Assembly: GCF_003977615.1 (NCBI RefSeq)
Contig: NZ_RYZR01000005.1
Location: 434,001 to 498,000, forward strand
Length of the DNA stretch: 64,000 bases
Direction: 5' to 3'
DNA from: Dyella dinghuensis
GTDB taxonomy: Bacteria; Pseudomonadota; Gammaproteobacteria; Xanthomonadales; Rhodanobacteraceae
Shown here: positions 1 to 8,382 of the stretch, piece after piece
How positions within the stretch are numbered: position 1 is the stretch's first letter
Layout: every line of letters begins with the position of its first letter
The notes under the pieces: generated by a model
What the model was told of the DNA's origin: nothing
What the model saw: only the letters and a program-made list of their open reading frames with translations
Database searches by the model: none
Program-made: the position numbers and the translations under genes

Positions 1-1083
1 CTGCGTATTGACATCGATCTTGTGCTTGATCGACGTGATACGCGCATTGACGGTGCGTGTGCCGATCTTCAGCAAGTAACCGCGATTGGGTAGCAGTGCC
101 TCGTCGCCCATCCACAGCACGTGCGCCGCGAATTGGTCTGCCTCGGGTGCTGGATGCATGGCCTCGGCGATCACATCGCCGCGACTGATGTCCACTTCGC
201 GATCCAATGTCAGCGTGACCGCCTGCCCTGTTCGGGCTTGAGGTAAATCACCGTCGGCCGTGACGATACGTGCGACACGCGCCTGATGCGTGCCGGGTTG
301 GACGACAATCGAGTCACCGACTTTGACCAGTCCACCGCATACCGTGCCGGCGTATCCGCGAAATGTCTGATCCGGGCGATTCACCCATTGCACAGGCATA
401 CGGAATTTGTCTGCCTGCGCCGGCGTGACGGAGATGGTTTCCAGCACATCCAATAACGTTGGGCCTTTGTACCAAGGCATGTTTGACGACGATGCACCAA
501 CGTTATCGCCCGTCAACGCGGCTACGGGAAGCGCACGTACAGCATGGATCCCCAACGTTTGTGCAAGCTCGGCATATGCCTCGCGAATAGCCTCATAAAC
601 ATCTTGCTGAAAGTCGACAAGATCCATCTTGTTGACTGCAAGCACCACATGTCGAATGCCCAGCAGTGCACAGATGTAGGTATGCCGACGGGTTTGGGTA
701 AGCAACCCCTTGCGCGCATCCACCAGCACGACAGCGACATCCGCATGCGATGCGCCGGTCGCCATGTTGCGCGTGTATTGCTCGTGCCCCGGGCAATCGG
801 CCACGACGAAGTTGCGGTGCGTACTGTGGAAATAACGGTAAGCGACATCAATCGTTATGCCCTGCTGGCGCTCGGCGTCAAGACCGTCGGTCAGGAGCGA
901 AAAATCCAGCACGTCGTCATCGGCATGTTGAAGGCGGCTCTCACGCTTCAATGCTTCGATCTGGTCATCAGGAAGCATACCGGCGTCGTAAAGCAAGCGG
1001 CCAAGCAACGTGCTCTTGCCGTCATCGACGCTTCCGCAGGTAATGAAACGCAGCAGACTGCGCTTGGAGTGATCACCCGACAT
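1..1083 (-). CDS. cysN: Sulfate adenylyltransferase subunit 1 (CysN), 3' end outside the window
   Basis: GTPase subunit of ATP sulfurylase, which with CysD makes APS from sulfate and ATP; some homologues carry a fused APS kinase (CysNC), which cannot be judged here. Reading the minus strand from an ATG at 1083 gives 361 codons open to the window edge. Visible GTP-binding motifs are the P-loop GSVDDGKST near residue 17, DCPGHEQY in the switch II region and NKMDLVD. The ATG overlaps the cysD stop by one base (TGATG), so the two are translationally coupled. The family is about 470 residues, or about 630 when fused, so at least a quarter is missing. Family call is secure. Confidence 0.95.
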   Translation of the reverse strand, partial: MSGDHSKRSLLRFITCGSVDDGKSTLLGRLLYDAGMLPDDQIEALKRESRLQHADDDVLDFSLLTDGLDAERQQGITIDVAYRYFHSTHRNFVVADCPGHEQYTRNMATGASHADVAVVLVDARKGLLTQTRRHTYICALLGIRHVVLAVNKMDLVDFQQDVYEAIREAYAELAQTLGIHAVRALPVAALTGDNVGASSSNMPWYKGPTLLDVLETISVTPAQADKFRMPVQWVNRPDQTFRGYAGTVCGGLVKVGDSIVVQPGTHQARVARIVTADGDLPQARTGQAVTLTLDREVDISRGDVIAEAMHPAPEADQFAAHVLWMGDEALLPNRGYLLKIGTRTVNARITSIKHKIDVNTQ

Positions 1084-1979
1084 CAGAAGTAACCTTCCTG
1101 TTTCTTGCGCTCCATGGATGCAGAAGGGTCTTGGTCAATGACACGCCCCTGCCGCTCGGAGCTACGCGATTGGATCATTTCGTCGATGATCTCGTCGAGC
1201 GAGGATGCTGCAGACTCGACTGCCCCCGTGAGGGGATAGCAACCGAGCGTGCGGAAACGCACCATACGTTTTTCGATCTTCTCACCTTCGCGCAAGGTAA
1301 AACGATCATCGTCGACCATGATCAACGCACCGTCGCGCTTTACTACCGGACGTTCTTTGGCGAAATACAAAGGCACAACGGGAATATTTTCACGTCGGAT
1401 GTATTGCCATACATCGAGCTCCGTCCAGTTCGACAACGGAAAGACACGTACGCTCTCTCCCTTATGAATATTCGTGTTGTAGAGGTTCCACAATTCCGGA
1501 CGCTGCCGCTTGGGATCCCAACGGTGCTGTGCATTGCGAAACGAGAAAACGCGCTCTTTCGCTCGCGATTTTTCTTCATCGCGGCGTGCGCCGCCAATGG
1601 CAGCGTCGAACGCATGTTTATCCAGCGCCTGCCGCAACGCGACTGTTTTCATGATATCGGTGTGTACCGTCGCACCATGGACGAGCGGCGAGATGCCCTG
1701 ACGAACACCATCTTCGTTGATGTGAACAAGCACCTGGACATCGCCTGCCTTCGCCACGTCATCACGAAACGCGATCATCTCGCGAAACTTCCATGTGGTG
1801 TCGACATGAAGCAGCGGAATGGGCGGTCGCGCTGGAAAAAATGCCTTACGCAGCAGATGCAGCAAGACCGAAGAATCCTTACCAATCGAATACAGCATGA
1901 CTGGCCGCTGAAAGTTGGCAGCGACCTCACGGAAGATATGGATGCTCTCGGCTTCCAGGGAGTCTAAGTAGTCGGACAC
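1083..1979 (-). CDS. cysD: Sulfate adenylyltransferase subunit 2 (CysD)
   Basis: Catalytic subunit of ATP sulfurylase, a cytosolic enzyme of the PAPS-reductase-like superfamily. The 298-residue product is full length for the family. It has the PP-loop-type nucleotide site [13 protein letters not shown] near residue 31 and the conserved blocks [27 protein letters not shown] and [14 protein letters not shown]. The start appears to be GTG (reads as [19 protein letters not shown]) with only a weak ribosome site in front. It is the first gene of a cysD-cysN operon and is divergent from the HAD-UbiA gene at 2197. The pathway product PAPS is also the donor for sulfotransferases such as the one at 14264-15955. 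Confidence 0.95.
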   Translation of the reverse strand: MSDYLDSLEAESIHIFREVAANFQRPVMLYSIGKDSSVLLHLLRKAFFPARPPIPLLHVDTTWKFREMIAFRDDVAKAGDVQVLVHINEDGVRQGISPLVHGATVHTDIMKTVALRQALDKHAFDAAIGGARRDEEKSRAKERVFSFRNAQHRWDPKRQRPELWNLYNTNIHKGESVRVFPLSNWTELDVWQYIRRENIPVVPLYFAKERPVVKRDGALIMVDDDRFTLREGEKIEKRMVRFRTLGCYPLTGAVESAASSLDEIIDEMIQSRSSERQGRVIDQDPSASMERKKQEGYF

Positions 1980-2196
1980 GTCGACGGGCGGCCTATGGGC
2001 GAATCAAGCCATCATTTTGGCATGAAGTCCGCGTAGATTGCCTCAGGGAGGCTCCTCCGATCCCTGAATCAGGCCATTTTTTAGGGATATGGCTGTTTTG
2101 GCCCGCATGATAAAATCGCAGAGAAATGCGGCCATGGGTCATGGGGACTCGCAGCCTAGGCACACTACCGTTTAACGATAGTGAGAAGGGGAACCA
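1980..2196. promoter_or_regulatory. Divergent control region with a dyad
   Basis: The 217 bp between cysD (minus) and the HAD-UbiA gene (plus) must hold both promoters. An imperfect inverted repeat lies at 2163-2183 (cactaccg / cgatagtg, 7 of 8 positions paired), just before the ribosome site gagaagggg of the plus-strand operon. It could be an operator or a leader hairpin. I could not assign a CysB site or clear -35/-10 boxes. Confidence 0.35.
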
Positions 2197-3654
2197 ATGA
2201 CGTCGCTGGAAACGGCTCCAAGTCGAAACGCAGAGACCCATGCGTCTGTGCCTCTCTGCGTCGACCTTGACGGCACGCTCATTCGTAGCGACCTGCTTGT
2301 GGAGTCCGCTCTCGCGCTCCTGGCGAAGCAACCGCTGATGGCATTTGCGATGCCTGTGTGGCTACTGCGTGGCAAGGCCTATCTCAAGCAACAGATTGCG
2401 CAACGGGTCGAGCTCAATCCCGCAGCACTTCCTTATAACGAAGATGTCGTTGCATGGGTGCGCGATCAGCAGTCTTCACGCACCACCATTCTGTGCAGTG
2501 CTGCCGATGCCAAGCTGGCCACCCTCGTCGCTGATCATGTTGGCGGCTTTGATGCCGTGATAGCGAGCGATGGTGAACACAATCTTTCCGGCGCCAACAA
2601 AGCGAAAGTTCTTGTCGAACGCTTTGGCGAGCGTCGCTTCGATTATGTCGGCAACGCAAAAGTCGATCTGCACGTCTGGAAGTCCGCCAATGCGGCCATC
2701 GTCGTGGAGTCGGGCTCGCAGCTGTCCAGCGCCGCCGCCGGTGTTACGCTGCTTGAGCGTACCTTCACGCATGGCAGGGCATCGCCAAAGCACTGGCTCA
2801 AAGCCCTGCGCGTGCATCAGTGGATCAAGAATGTTTTAGTGTTTTTGCCATTGCTCGCAGCGCACCGCGTGTTCGAGCCGCACGCGCTGATATCTGCTGC
2901 GCTTGCTTTCATATGCTTTGGGCTTTGCGCTTCCAGTGTCTATGTCACGAACGATCTTCTCGATCTTGCCGCAGACAGACAACATCGCCGGAAAAAGCAC
3001 CGCCCCTTTGCGGCAGGCATCATTCCGCTCTATCTGGGTCCTGTGGTGGCGTTGCTGTTGCTGGTCATCAGCTTTTCGCTTGCGTGGTTTCTCACACCTA
3101 CGTTCGTCCTGGTACTGCTTGGCTACTACGTTCTGACTACAGCGTATTCACTGAAGTTCAAACGCATGGTCATGCTGGATGTAATCGTGCTTGCAGTGCT
3201 TTATACGACGCGCATTCTCGCGGGTGCCGCGGCAATTCAATCCAGACCCTCTTTCTGGCTGCTGGCCTTTTCCATGTTCATCTTCCTCAGCCTGGCCATG
3301 GTCAAGCGCTATACCGAGCTGCTGGCCGCGCAAAAATCATCGAGCATCAAGGCGGCTGGCCGTGGTTACGTCGTTGAGGATTTGTCGCTGATCCAATCGC
3401 TGGGCGGTTCCAGTGGATACCTCTCCGTGCTGGTGCTGGCGCTGTACATCGACAGCACCGCCAGCCAGTCGTTGTATCGGCATCCACATTATCTTTGGCT
3501 GCTGTGCCCGTTGTTGCTGTATTGGATCAGCCGCACATGGGCGATCGCACATCGCGGTGTCATGCATGATGACCCGGTGGTGTTTGCTGTGATGGATAAC
3601 GTCAGCCGCGGTTTGCTAGTGCTGGCCGCGATCATCGTGATTGCGTCCATCTGA
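2197..3654 (+). CDS. HAD-phosphatase / UbiA prenyltransferase fusion (polyprenyl-phosphate phosphoribosyltransferase type)
   Basis: A 485-residue two-domain protein. Residues about 18-185 are HAD-like: VDLDGTL (Asp23, Asp25), a Ser101 motif, Lys135/137 and GNAKVD near 152-157, where Asn replaces the usual first acid of motif IV. Residues about 200-485 are a polytopic UbiA-family transferase with NDLLDLAAD (252-260), then KKHRP, and a second motif YSLKFKRMVMLD. The UbiA part resembles mycobacterial Rv3806c, which moves phosphoribose from PRPP to decaprenyl phosphate at the inner membrane. My inference is that the HAD part removes the 5-phosphate, the job of Rv3807c in mycobacteria. A strong ribosome site (agaagggg) precedes the ATG. 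It is first in the operon, and its stop overlaps the next ATG by one base. Confidence 0.85.
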   Translation: MTSLETAPSRNAETHASVPLCVDLDGTLIRSDLLVESALALLAKQPLMAFAMPVWLLRGKAYLKQQIAQRVELNPAALPYNEDVVAWVRDQQSSRTTILCSAADAKLATLVADHVGGFDAVIASDGEHNLSGANKAKVLVERFGERRFDYVGNAKVDLHVWKSANAAIVVESGSQLSSAAAGVTLLERTFTHGRASPKHWLKALRVHQWIKNVLVFLPLLAAHRVFEPHALISAALAFICFGLCASSVYVTNDLLDLAADRQHRRKKHRPFAAGIIPLYLGPVVALLLLVISFSLAWFLTPTFVLVLLGYYVLTTAYSLKFKRMVMLDVIVLAVLYTTRILAGAAAIQSRPSFWLLAFSMFIFLSLAMVKRYTELLAAQKSSSIKAAGRGYVVEDLSLIQSLGGSSGYLSVLVLALYIDSTASQSLYRHPHYLWLLCPLLLYWISRTWAIAHRGVMHDDPVVFAVMDNVSRGLLVLAAIIVIASI

Positions 3655-4958
3655 TGAGTAGCGTGGGCCAATCATGGGGGCGGTATCCCGTCGCCGCACA
3701 GACGATCATTGATATCACTGATCGCCACCGCCCGCTGCCCACCGTCAATGGCGTCGTGCTGCCCTACGGTAATGGCCGCAGTTACGGCGACAGTTGTCTC
3801 AACGATGGCGGCACCTTGCTGCGCGCGCGCGGCATGGATCGCTATATCCGCTTTGACCCCTTTACCGGTCAACTGGAGTGCGAAGCCGGCCTGCTGCTTT
3901 CGGACATATTGGATCTCGTTGTCCCGCAAGGGTGGTTTCCGCCAGTAACGCCCGGCACTCGTTTCGTTACGGTGGGCGGCGCCATCGCCAACGACGTGCA
4001 TGGCAAAAACCATCATGTGACCGGAACCTTCGGCCAACACGTACTCAATCTCGAACTGCTTCGCTCCGATGGCAGCCGCATGGTCTGCAGCCCCGAGCTT
4101 CATCCGGACTGGTTCGCTGCCACGGTGGGTGGCTTGGGATTGACCGGCCTTATCACACGCGCGACGTTGCAACTTCGCCGAATTGCCGGACCGTGGATGA
4201 GCTGCGAAACACGCCGATTCCGGAATCTCGATGGTTTCTTTCATCTTTCCGAAAGCGTGGCTGCCAGGCACGAATACACGGTGGCATGGGTCGATTGTGT
4301 AAGTACGGGCGATGGCCTGGGCCGAGGCCTTTTTACATGCGCCAATCACGCCCCCGCGTCTCCCGATGTAAAACCGGGCGCACCGAATCGGCACCTGTCG
4401 ATGCCTTTCACGCCACCGGTTTCTCTCATCAATCCGCTCAGCCTGAGGGCGTTCAACAGCCTCTACTTCCACCGCCAGCGCGAAGACATAGCCCACGCCA
4501 CGACCCATTACGTGCCGTATTTCTACCCGCTGGACGGTGTGGGCAACTGGAACCGCATCTACGGCCCGCACGGGTTCATGCAATACCAGTGTGTCGTTCC
4601 TCCCACGGCCGCGCAGGAAGGGATCAAGCAGTTGCTTGAAGTTGTCGCCCGGGGCGGTGATGGCTCCTTCTTGGCTGTCCTGAAACAGTTTGGCAACCAA
4701 CCGTCGCCCGGAATGCTTTCGTTCCCCCGCCCGGGCACTACGCTCGCCCTGGATTTCCCCAATCAGGGCGAACGCACGTTACGCTTGCTGGATAAGCTGG
4801 ACGATATCGTAGCGGCAGCCGGTGGCGCGGTTTATCCGGCCAAGGACGCCCGGATGAACGGGCAACGGTTCCGTCAGTATTTTCCGGCGTGGGAAGCCTT
4901 CAGCCATTTCATTGATCCCCGGTTTTCGTCCAGTTTCTGGCGCCGGGTCGCGGAGTAA
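3654..4958 (+). CDS. FAD-linked oxidoreductase, DprE1-like
   Basis: A 434-residue flavoprotein resembling decaprenylphosphoryl-beta-D-ribose 2'-oxidase (DprE1, Rv3790), which oxidises the lipid-linked ribose at C2 as the first half of epimerisation to arabinose. Visible are the FAD-binding block YGNGRSYGDSCL (38-49), the signature GTRFVTVGGA followed by HGKNHH (116-121), and C-terminal YPAKDARM, whose Lys397 matches the catalytic Lys418 of DprE1. By my alignment from memory, Ala365 (TLALDFP) sits where mycobacterial DprE1 has Cys387, the benzothiazinone target. The ATG overlaps the upstream stop (TGATG), and the next gene starts two bases after its stop, so it is coupled with its DprE2-like partner. 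Confidence 0.88.
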   Translation: MSSVGQSWGRYPVAAQTIIDITDRHRPLPTVNGVVLPYGNGRSYGDSCLNDGGTLLRARGMDRYIRFDPFTGQLECEAGLLLSDILDLVVPQGWFPPVTPGTRFVTVGGAIANDVHGKNHHVTGTFGQHVLNLELLRSDGSRMVCSPELHPDWFAATVGGLGLTGLITRATLQLRRIAGPWMSCETRRFRNLDGFFHLSESVAARHEYTVAWVDCVSTGDGLGRGLFTCANHAPASPDVKPGAPNRHLSMPFTPPVSLINPLSLRAFNSLYFHRQREDIAHATTHYVPYFYPLDGVGNWNRIYGPHGFMQYQCVVPPTAAQEGIKQLLEVVARGGDGSFLAVLKQFGNQPSPGMLSFPRPGTTLALDFPNQGERTLRLLDKLDDIVAAAGGAVYPAKDARMNGQRFRQYFPAWEAFSHFIDPRFSSSFWRRVAE

Positions 4959-4960
4959 GC

Positions 4961-5698
4961 ATGCTCAGGATCTTAATCGTCGGCGCTTCATCGGCCATCG
5001 CCGAGGCCACCGCACGCTGTTATGCAGCGCGTGGTGCACGCCTTTTTCTCATCGCCCGTCAATCGCAGCGGCTTGAAGATATGGCGTCGGATTTGAAAGT
5101 GAGGGGCGCTGCTGATGTCGCTTTCGCAACACTGGATGTCAACCAGCTCGACGCGCATGGCGACGTGCTATCGCAAGCGTGGACGTGGCTGGGTGAAGTC
5201 GACGCGATGCTTGTTGCCCACGGCACGCTGCCCGACCAGAACGCCTGCGAAGCATCAGCCGAGCTTGCCGTGAAAGAATTCAACACCAACGGCACGTCAA
5301 CCATCGCATTGATGACCCTCGCGGCCAATCGATTTGAAGCGCAGAGACACGGCACATTAGCGGTCATTTCGTCTGTAGCCGGGGATAGAGGGCGCCAAAG
5401 CAACTATCTCTACGGTTCCGCCAAAGCAGCGGTCACTGCGTTCGCCAGCGGATTGCGCCAACGCCTGACCAAGGTTGGTGTCAACGTATTGACCATCAAG
5501 CCTGGTTTTGTGGATACACCCATGACGCGCGATTTCAAGAAGAGTGCACTTTGGGCCAAGCCAGAAAGTATTGCGCGCAGCATTGTCCGCGCCGTCGATC
5601 GTGGCCGCAGCGTGGTCTATCTGCCCTGGTTCTGGCTGCCCATCATGCTCATCATTCGCCACGTTCCTGAATTCGTTTTCAAACGCATAAAGCTCTAA
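4961..5698 (+). CDS. Short-chain dehydrogenase, DprE2-like
   Basis: A 245-residue classical SDR resembling DprE2 (Rv3791), which reduces the 2-keto lipid-linked pentose to the arabinose epimer. It has the N-terminal nucleotide motif GASSAIAEA (8-16), a Ser138 in ISSVAG, and the catalytic pair Tyr151/Lys155 in YGSAKAAV. The C-terminus (LPWFWLPIMLIIRHVPEFVFKRI) is hydrophobic and basic, as expected for a membrane-attached enzyme acting on a polyprenyl substrate. The start is two bases after the DprE1-like stop. SDRs are diverse, so the specific role rests mainly on the neighbours and the N-terminal motif form. Confidence 0.85.
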   Translation: MLRILIVGASSAIAEATARCYAARGARLFLIARQSQRLEDMASDLKVRGAADVAFATLDVNQLDAHGDVLSQAWTWLGEVDAMLVAHGTLPDQNACEASAELAVKEFNTNGTSTIALMTLAANRFEAQRHGTLAVISSVAGDRGRQSNYLYGSAKAAVTAFASGLRQRLTKVGVNVLTIKPGFVDTPMTRDFKKSALWAKPESIARSIVRAVDRGRSVVYLPWFWLPIMLIIRHVPEFVFKRIKL

Positions 5699-5703
5699 AG
5701 CCC

Positions 5704-6654
5704 ATGGACAAGATTGCAAAGCACTCCAAGCTTGTGCTGACCGGAGCCGCAGGCTTGGTCGGGCAAAATCTCATCGTCGAACTTAAGGCACAGGGCTACA
5801 CTCATCTGGTCGCCATCGACAAGCACGAATACAACCTCGGTATTCTTCGCCATCTACATCCAGACGTCCAAACGATCCTCGCCGACCTTGCCGAGGATGG
5901 CGAATGGACCGAGGCATTTGCCGGGGCCGCCTGTGTGGTGCAATTGCATGCGCAAATTACCGGCAAGTACACGGAGCTGTTCACGCGAAACAACATTAGC
6001 GCCACTCATCGAGTACTCGATGCCATGCGCATTCATAAGACCCCCTACCTGGTGCACATCAGCTCCTCCGTTGTCGTATCTGTAGCCAACGATGACTACA
6101 CCAACACGAAGAAAGCGCAGGAAAAGCTAGTTGTCGAAAGCGGTATCCCTCATTGCGTGTTGCGCCCGACACTTATGTTTGGCTGGTTCGACCCCAAGCA
6201 CTTGGGCTGGCTTTCACGCTTCATGGCGAAGACGCCAGTTTTTCCAATCCCTGGCGATGGCCGTTACATGCGTCAACCACTGTATGAGCGCGACTTTTGC
6301 CGCTGTATCGCACGCTGTATCGAAACACAGCCAGATGGTGACACCTACGACGTTGTCGGAGATGTCCGTATCGATTACGTCGATATTATTAAGACGATTA
6401 AGCAGGCAAAAAAACTGCGCACGCTGATCGTACACATTCCCTATGGCCTGTTCCAATTTTTGTTGCGCTTATACGCACTCTTCAGCAACAGACCCCCATT
6501 CACCGCTGATCAGTTGAAAGCATTGACCGCAGGCGATGATTTCAAAGGCATCGATACTGAAAAAGTATTTGGCTTTCGACAAACACCATTTGCCGATGCG
6601 GTGCGCGAAAGTTACTGCGACCCACGTTACTCCGCCATTGTCCTGAAGCGCTGA
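5704..6654 (+). CDS. NAD-dependent epimerase/dehydratase-family protein
   Basis: A 316-residue extended SDR. It has the Rossmann motif TGAAGLVG (14-21), SSSVVV in the catalytic-serine region and a YTNTKKAQEK segment giving a YxxxK catalytic pair. No substrate can be read from the sequence. It starts five bases after the DprE2-like gene and precedes the flavoprotein gene, so it belongs to the lipid-linked pentose operon. The mycobacterial ribose-to-arabinose route needs no such enzyme; it may modify the sugar further, or supply or alter a precursor. Family secure, function unknown. Confidence 0.8.
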   Translation: MDKIAKHSKLVLTGAAGLVGQNLIVELKAQGYTHLVAIDKHEYNLGILRHLHPDVQTILADLAEDGEWTEAFAGAACVVQLHAQITGKYTELFTRNNISATHRVLDAMRIHKTPYLVHISSSVVVSVANDDYTNTKKAQEKLVVESGIPHCVLRPTLMFGWFDPKHLGWLSRFMAKTPVFPIPGDGRYMRQPLYERDFCRCIARCIETQPDGDTYDVVGDVRIDYVDIIKTIKQAKKLRTLIVHIPYGLFQFLLRLYALFSNRPPFTADQLKALTAGDDFKGIDTEKVFGFRQTPFADAVRESYCDPRYSAIVLKR

Positions 6655-6679
6655 TGCGCGACTAGCCGGATATCAATCC

Positions 6680-7969
6680 ATGACACAAGCACAACGCATT
6701 GCCATTCTGGGTGCTGGACCGATGGGGCTCGCCGTAGCCTACCAGCTGGCGCGCGACGGATATCGTCCCGTTGTTTTCGAAGCGGATGATCGTGTGGGAG
6801 GCATGACAGCGAGCTTTGACTTCTCGGGACTCAGCATCGAGCGTTACTATCACTTTCATTGCATCTCCGACAGCGGTTTTCTGAAGATGCTTGAGGAACT
6901 TGGTCTGGCCGACCGCATGCGGTGGACCGAGACAAAGATGGGTTACTGGTACGGCAAACGTCTGCAGCCTTGGGGCAATCCCGTCGCCCTGTTGAAGTTC
7001 AAAGGACTCAGTTTATTTGCCAAGGTGCGATATGGCCTGCATGCATTCCTCTCGACAAAACGTAAAGATTGGCGCCCCCTAGATCATGTAGAAGCTACAG
7101 GATGGATCCGTCGCTGGGTGGGCGACGAGGCATGGCGTGTACTTTGGAAGCGCCTCTTCGATTACAAGTTCTACGACTACAGTGACAATCTCTCGGCAGC
7201 CTGGATATGGAGTCGAATTCGTCGCATTGGAAATTCGCGCTACGACCTGTTTCGAGAGAAGCTTGGCTACCTTGAAGGTGGCTCAGACACTCTTCTGACA
7301 GCGCTAAAGGCATCCATCGAACAGCACGGCGGCGAGATACGACTATCCACGCCCGTGCGCAAGATCGTGATTGAAGACGGCGCCGTCAAAGGTGTCGAGA
7401 CGGCCCAAGGCATAGAAGATTTCGAAAAAGTCGTCAGTACAGTGCCGCTGCCATTCCTCCCGCGTCTGATGCCAGATTTGCCATCCGACATTCTTTCGAA
7501 GTTCTCTGCACTCAAGAACGTGGCGGTCGTCTGCGTGATCGCAAAGTTGAAACGACCGGTCACCGAAAACTTCTGGCTCAACACTAATGATGACGACATG
7601 GACATCCCCGGCCTGGTCGAGTATACGAATTTGCGCCCGTTGGACCAGCACGTCGTCTATGTACCCTTTTACATGCCGGGCGAGCATCCCAAATATGGCG
7701 ATGCCGATGATGTCTTTACCAATAAGGTGCGCCGCTATCTGAAGATGATCAACCCGTCATTGACCGATGACGACTTCATCGATATCAGGGCAAATCGCTA
7801 CCGGTTTGCTCAACCGATCTGCCCTCCTGGATATCTGGATTCGATTCCTCCGCGAAAACTTCCGGTTCACGGCTTGTGGGCTGCAGATACGTCCCATTAT
7901 TACCCCGAGGATCGGGGAATTTCCGAAAGTATCGACTTCGGTCGTATGCTGGCTAAGGAAGTAGAATGA
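6680..7969 (+). CDS. FAD-dependent oxidoreductase, protoporphyrinogen-oxidase/amine-oxidase superfamily
   Basis: A 429-residue flavoprotein. The N-terminus has the dinucleotide motif GAGPMGLAVAYQLA followed by FEADDRVGG, and the C-terminus has the second FAD block GLWAADTSHYYPEDRG, typical of the HemY/amine-oxidase/UDP-galactopyranose-mutase superfamily. It has no obvious membrane segment. It overlaps the gtrA-like gene by four bases (ATGA) and follows the epimerase gene by 25 bases, so it is part of the same operon. A role on a lipid-linked sugar, such as oxidation or ring rearrangement, is speculation based on context; a haem role is unlikely here. Confidence 0.78.
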   Translation: MTQAQRIAILGAGPMGLAVAYQLARDGYRPVVFEADDRVGGMTASFDFSGLSIERYYHFHCISDSGFLKMLEELGLADRMRWTETKMGYWYGKRLQPWGNPVALLKFKGLSLFAKVRYGLHAFLSTKRKDWRPLDHVEATGWIRRWVGDEAWRVLWKRLFDYKFYDYSDNLSAAWIWSRIRRIGNSRYDLFREKLGYLEGGSDTLLTALKASIEQHGGEIRLSTPVRKIVIEDGAVKGVETAQGIEDFEKVVSTVPLPFLPRLMPDLPSDILSKFSALKNVAVVCVIAKLKRPVTENFWLNTNDDDMDIPGLVEYTNLRPLDQHVVYVPFYMPGEHPKYGDADDVFTNKVRRYLKMINPSLTDDDFIDIRANRYRFAQPICPPGYLDSIPPRKLPVHGLWAADTSHYYPEDRGISESIDFGRMLAKEVE

Positions 7970-8367
7970 TCCGGCAGCTTGTTTCGTCGCAGTTCATGCG
8001 TTTTTTATTCACTGGCGGTCTCGCTGCCTTAGTGAACTTCGGCAGTCGCATTCTCTACAACCGGTGGATGGGATTTTCCGCGGCAGTGTGCGTTGCCTAC
8101 GTGACCGGCATGATCACAGCCTTCGTGCTTGCTCGCTGGCTCGTCTTCGGCAAAGGCGGGCAATCGACGCACCGGTCCGCCGCGATCTTCCTGCTCGTCA
8201 ATATTTTCGCGATTGCCCAGACCTGGGCGGTCAGCATTTTATTGGCCGACTATCTTCTTCCTGCCATGGGCGTTCGACGATTCGTGCACGAGATCGCACA
8301 TGCGGTAGGCGTTATGATCCCCGTATTTACCAGCTATATCGGGCACAAACGCTATTCATTTCGGTAA
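7966..8367 (+). CDS. GtrA-family membrane protein
   Basis: A 133-residue protein with four predicted membrane segments, matching the GtrA family in length and in the opening FLFTGGLAALVNFGSRILYN and the closing YIGHKRYSF. GtrA proteins are linked to movement of polyprenyl-phosphate sugars across the inner membrane. The mycobacterial member Rv3789 lies beside the dprE1/dprE2 genes. It is last in the operon and overlaps the flavoprotein gene by four bases. It most likely flips or anchors the lipid-linked pentose for use in the periplasm. It is convergent with the gene at 8383-9654, with a 15-bp gap. Confidence 0.88.
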   Translation: MIRQLVSSQFMRFLFTGGLAALVNFGSRILYNRWMGFSAAVCVAYVTGMITAFVLARWLVFGKGGQSTHRSAAIFLLVNIFAIAQTWAVSILLADYLLPAMGVRRFVHEIAHAVGVMIPVFTSYIGHKRYSFR

Positions 8368-8382
8368 TGCATTCCACCCCTA

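Noticed and set aside
1131-1967. 278-residue plus-strand frame
   Set aside because: Antisense shadow of cysD.
3672-4700. 342-residue minus-strand frame
   Set aside because: Antisense shadow of the DprE1-like gene, without motifs.
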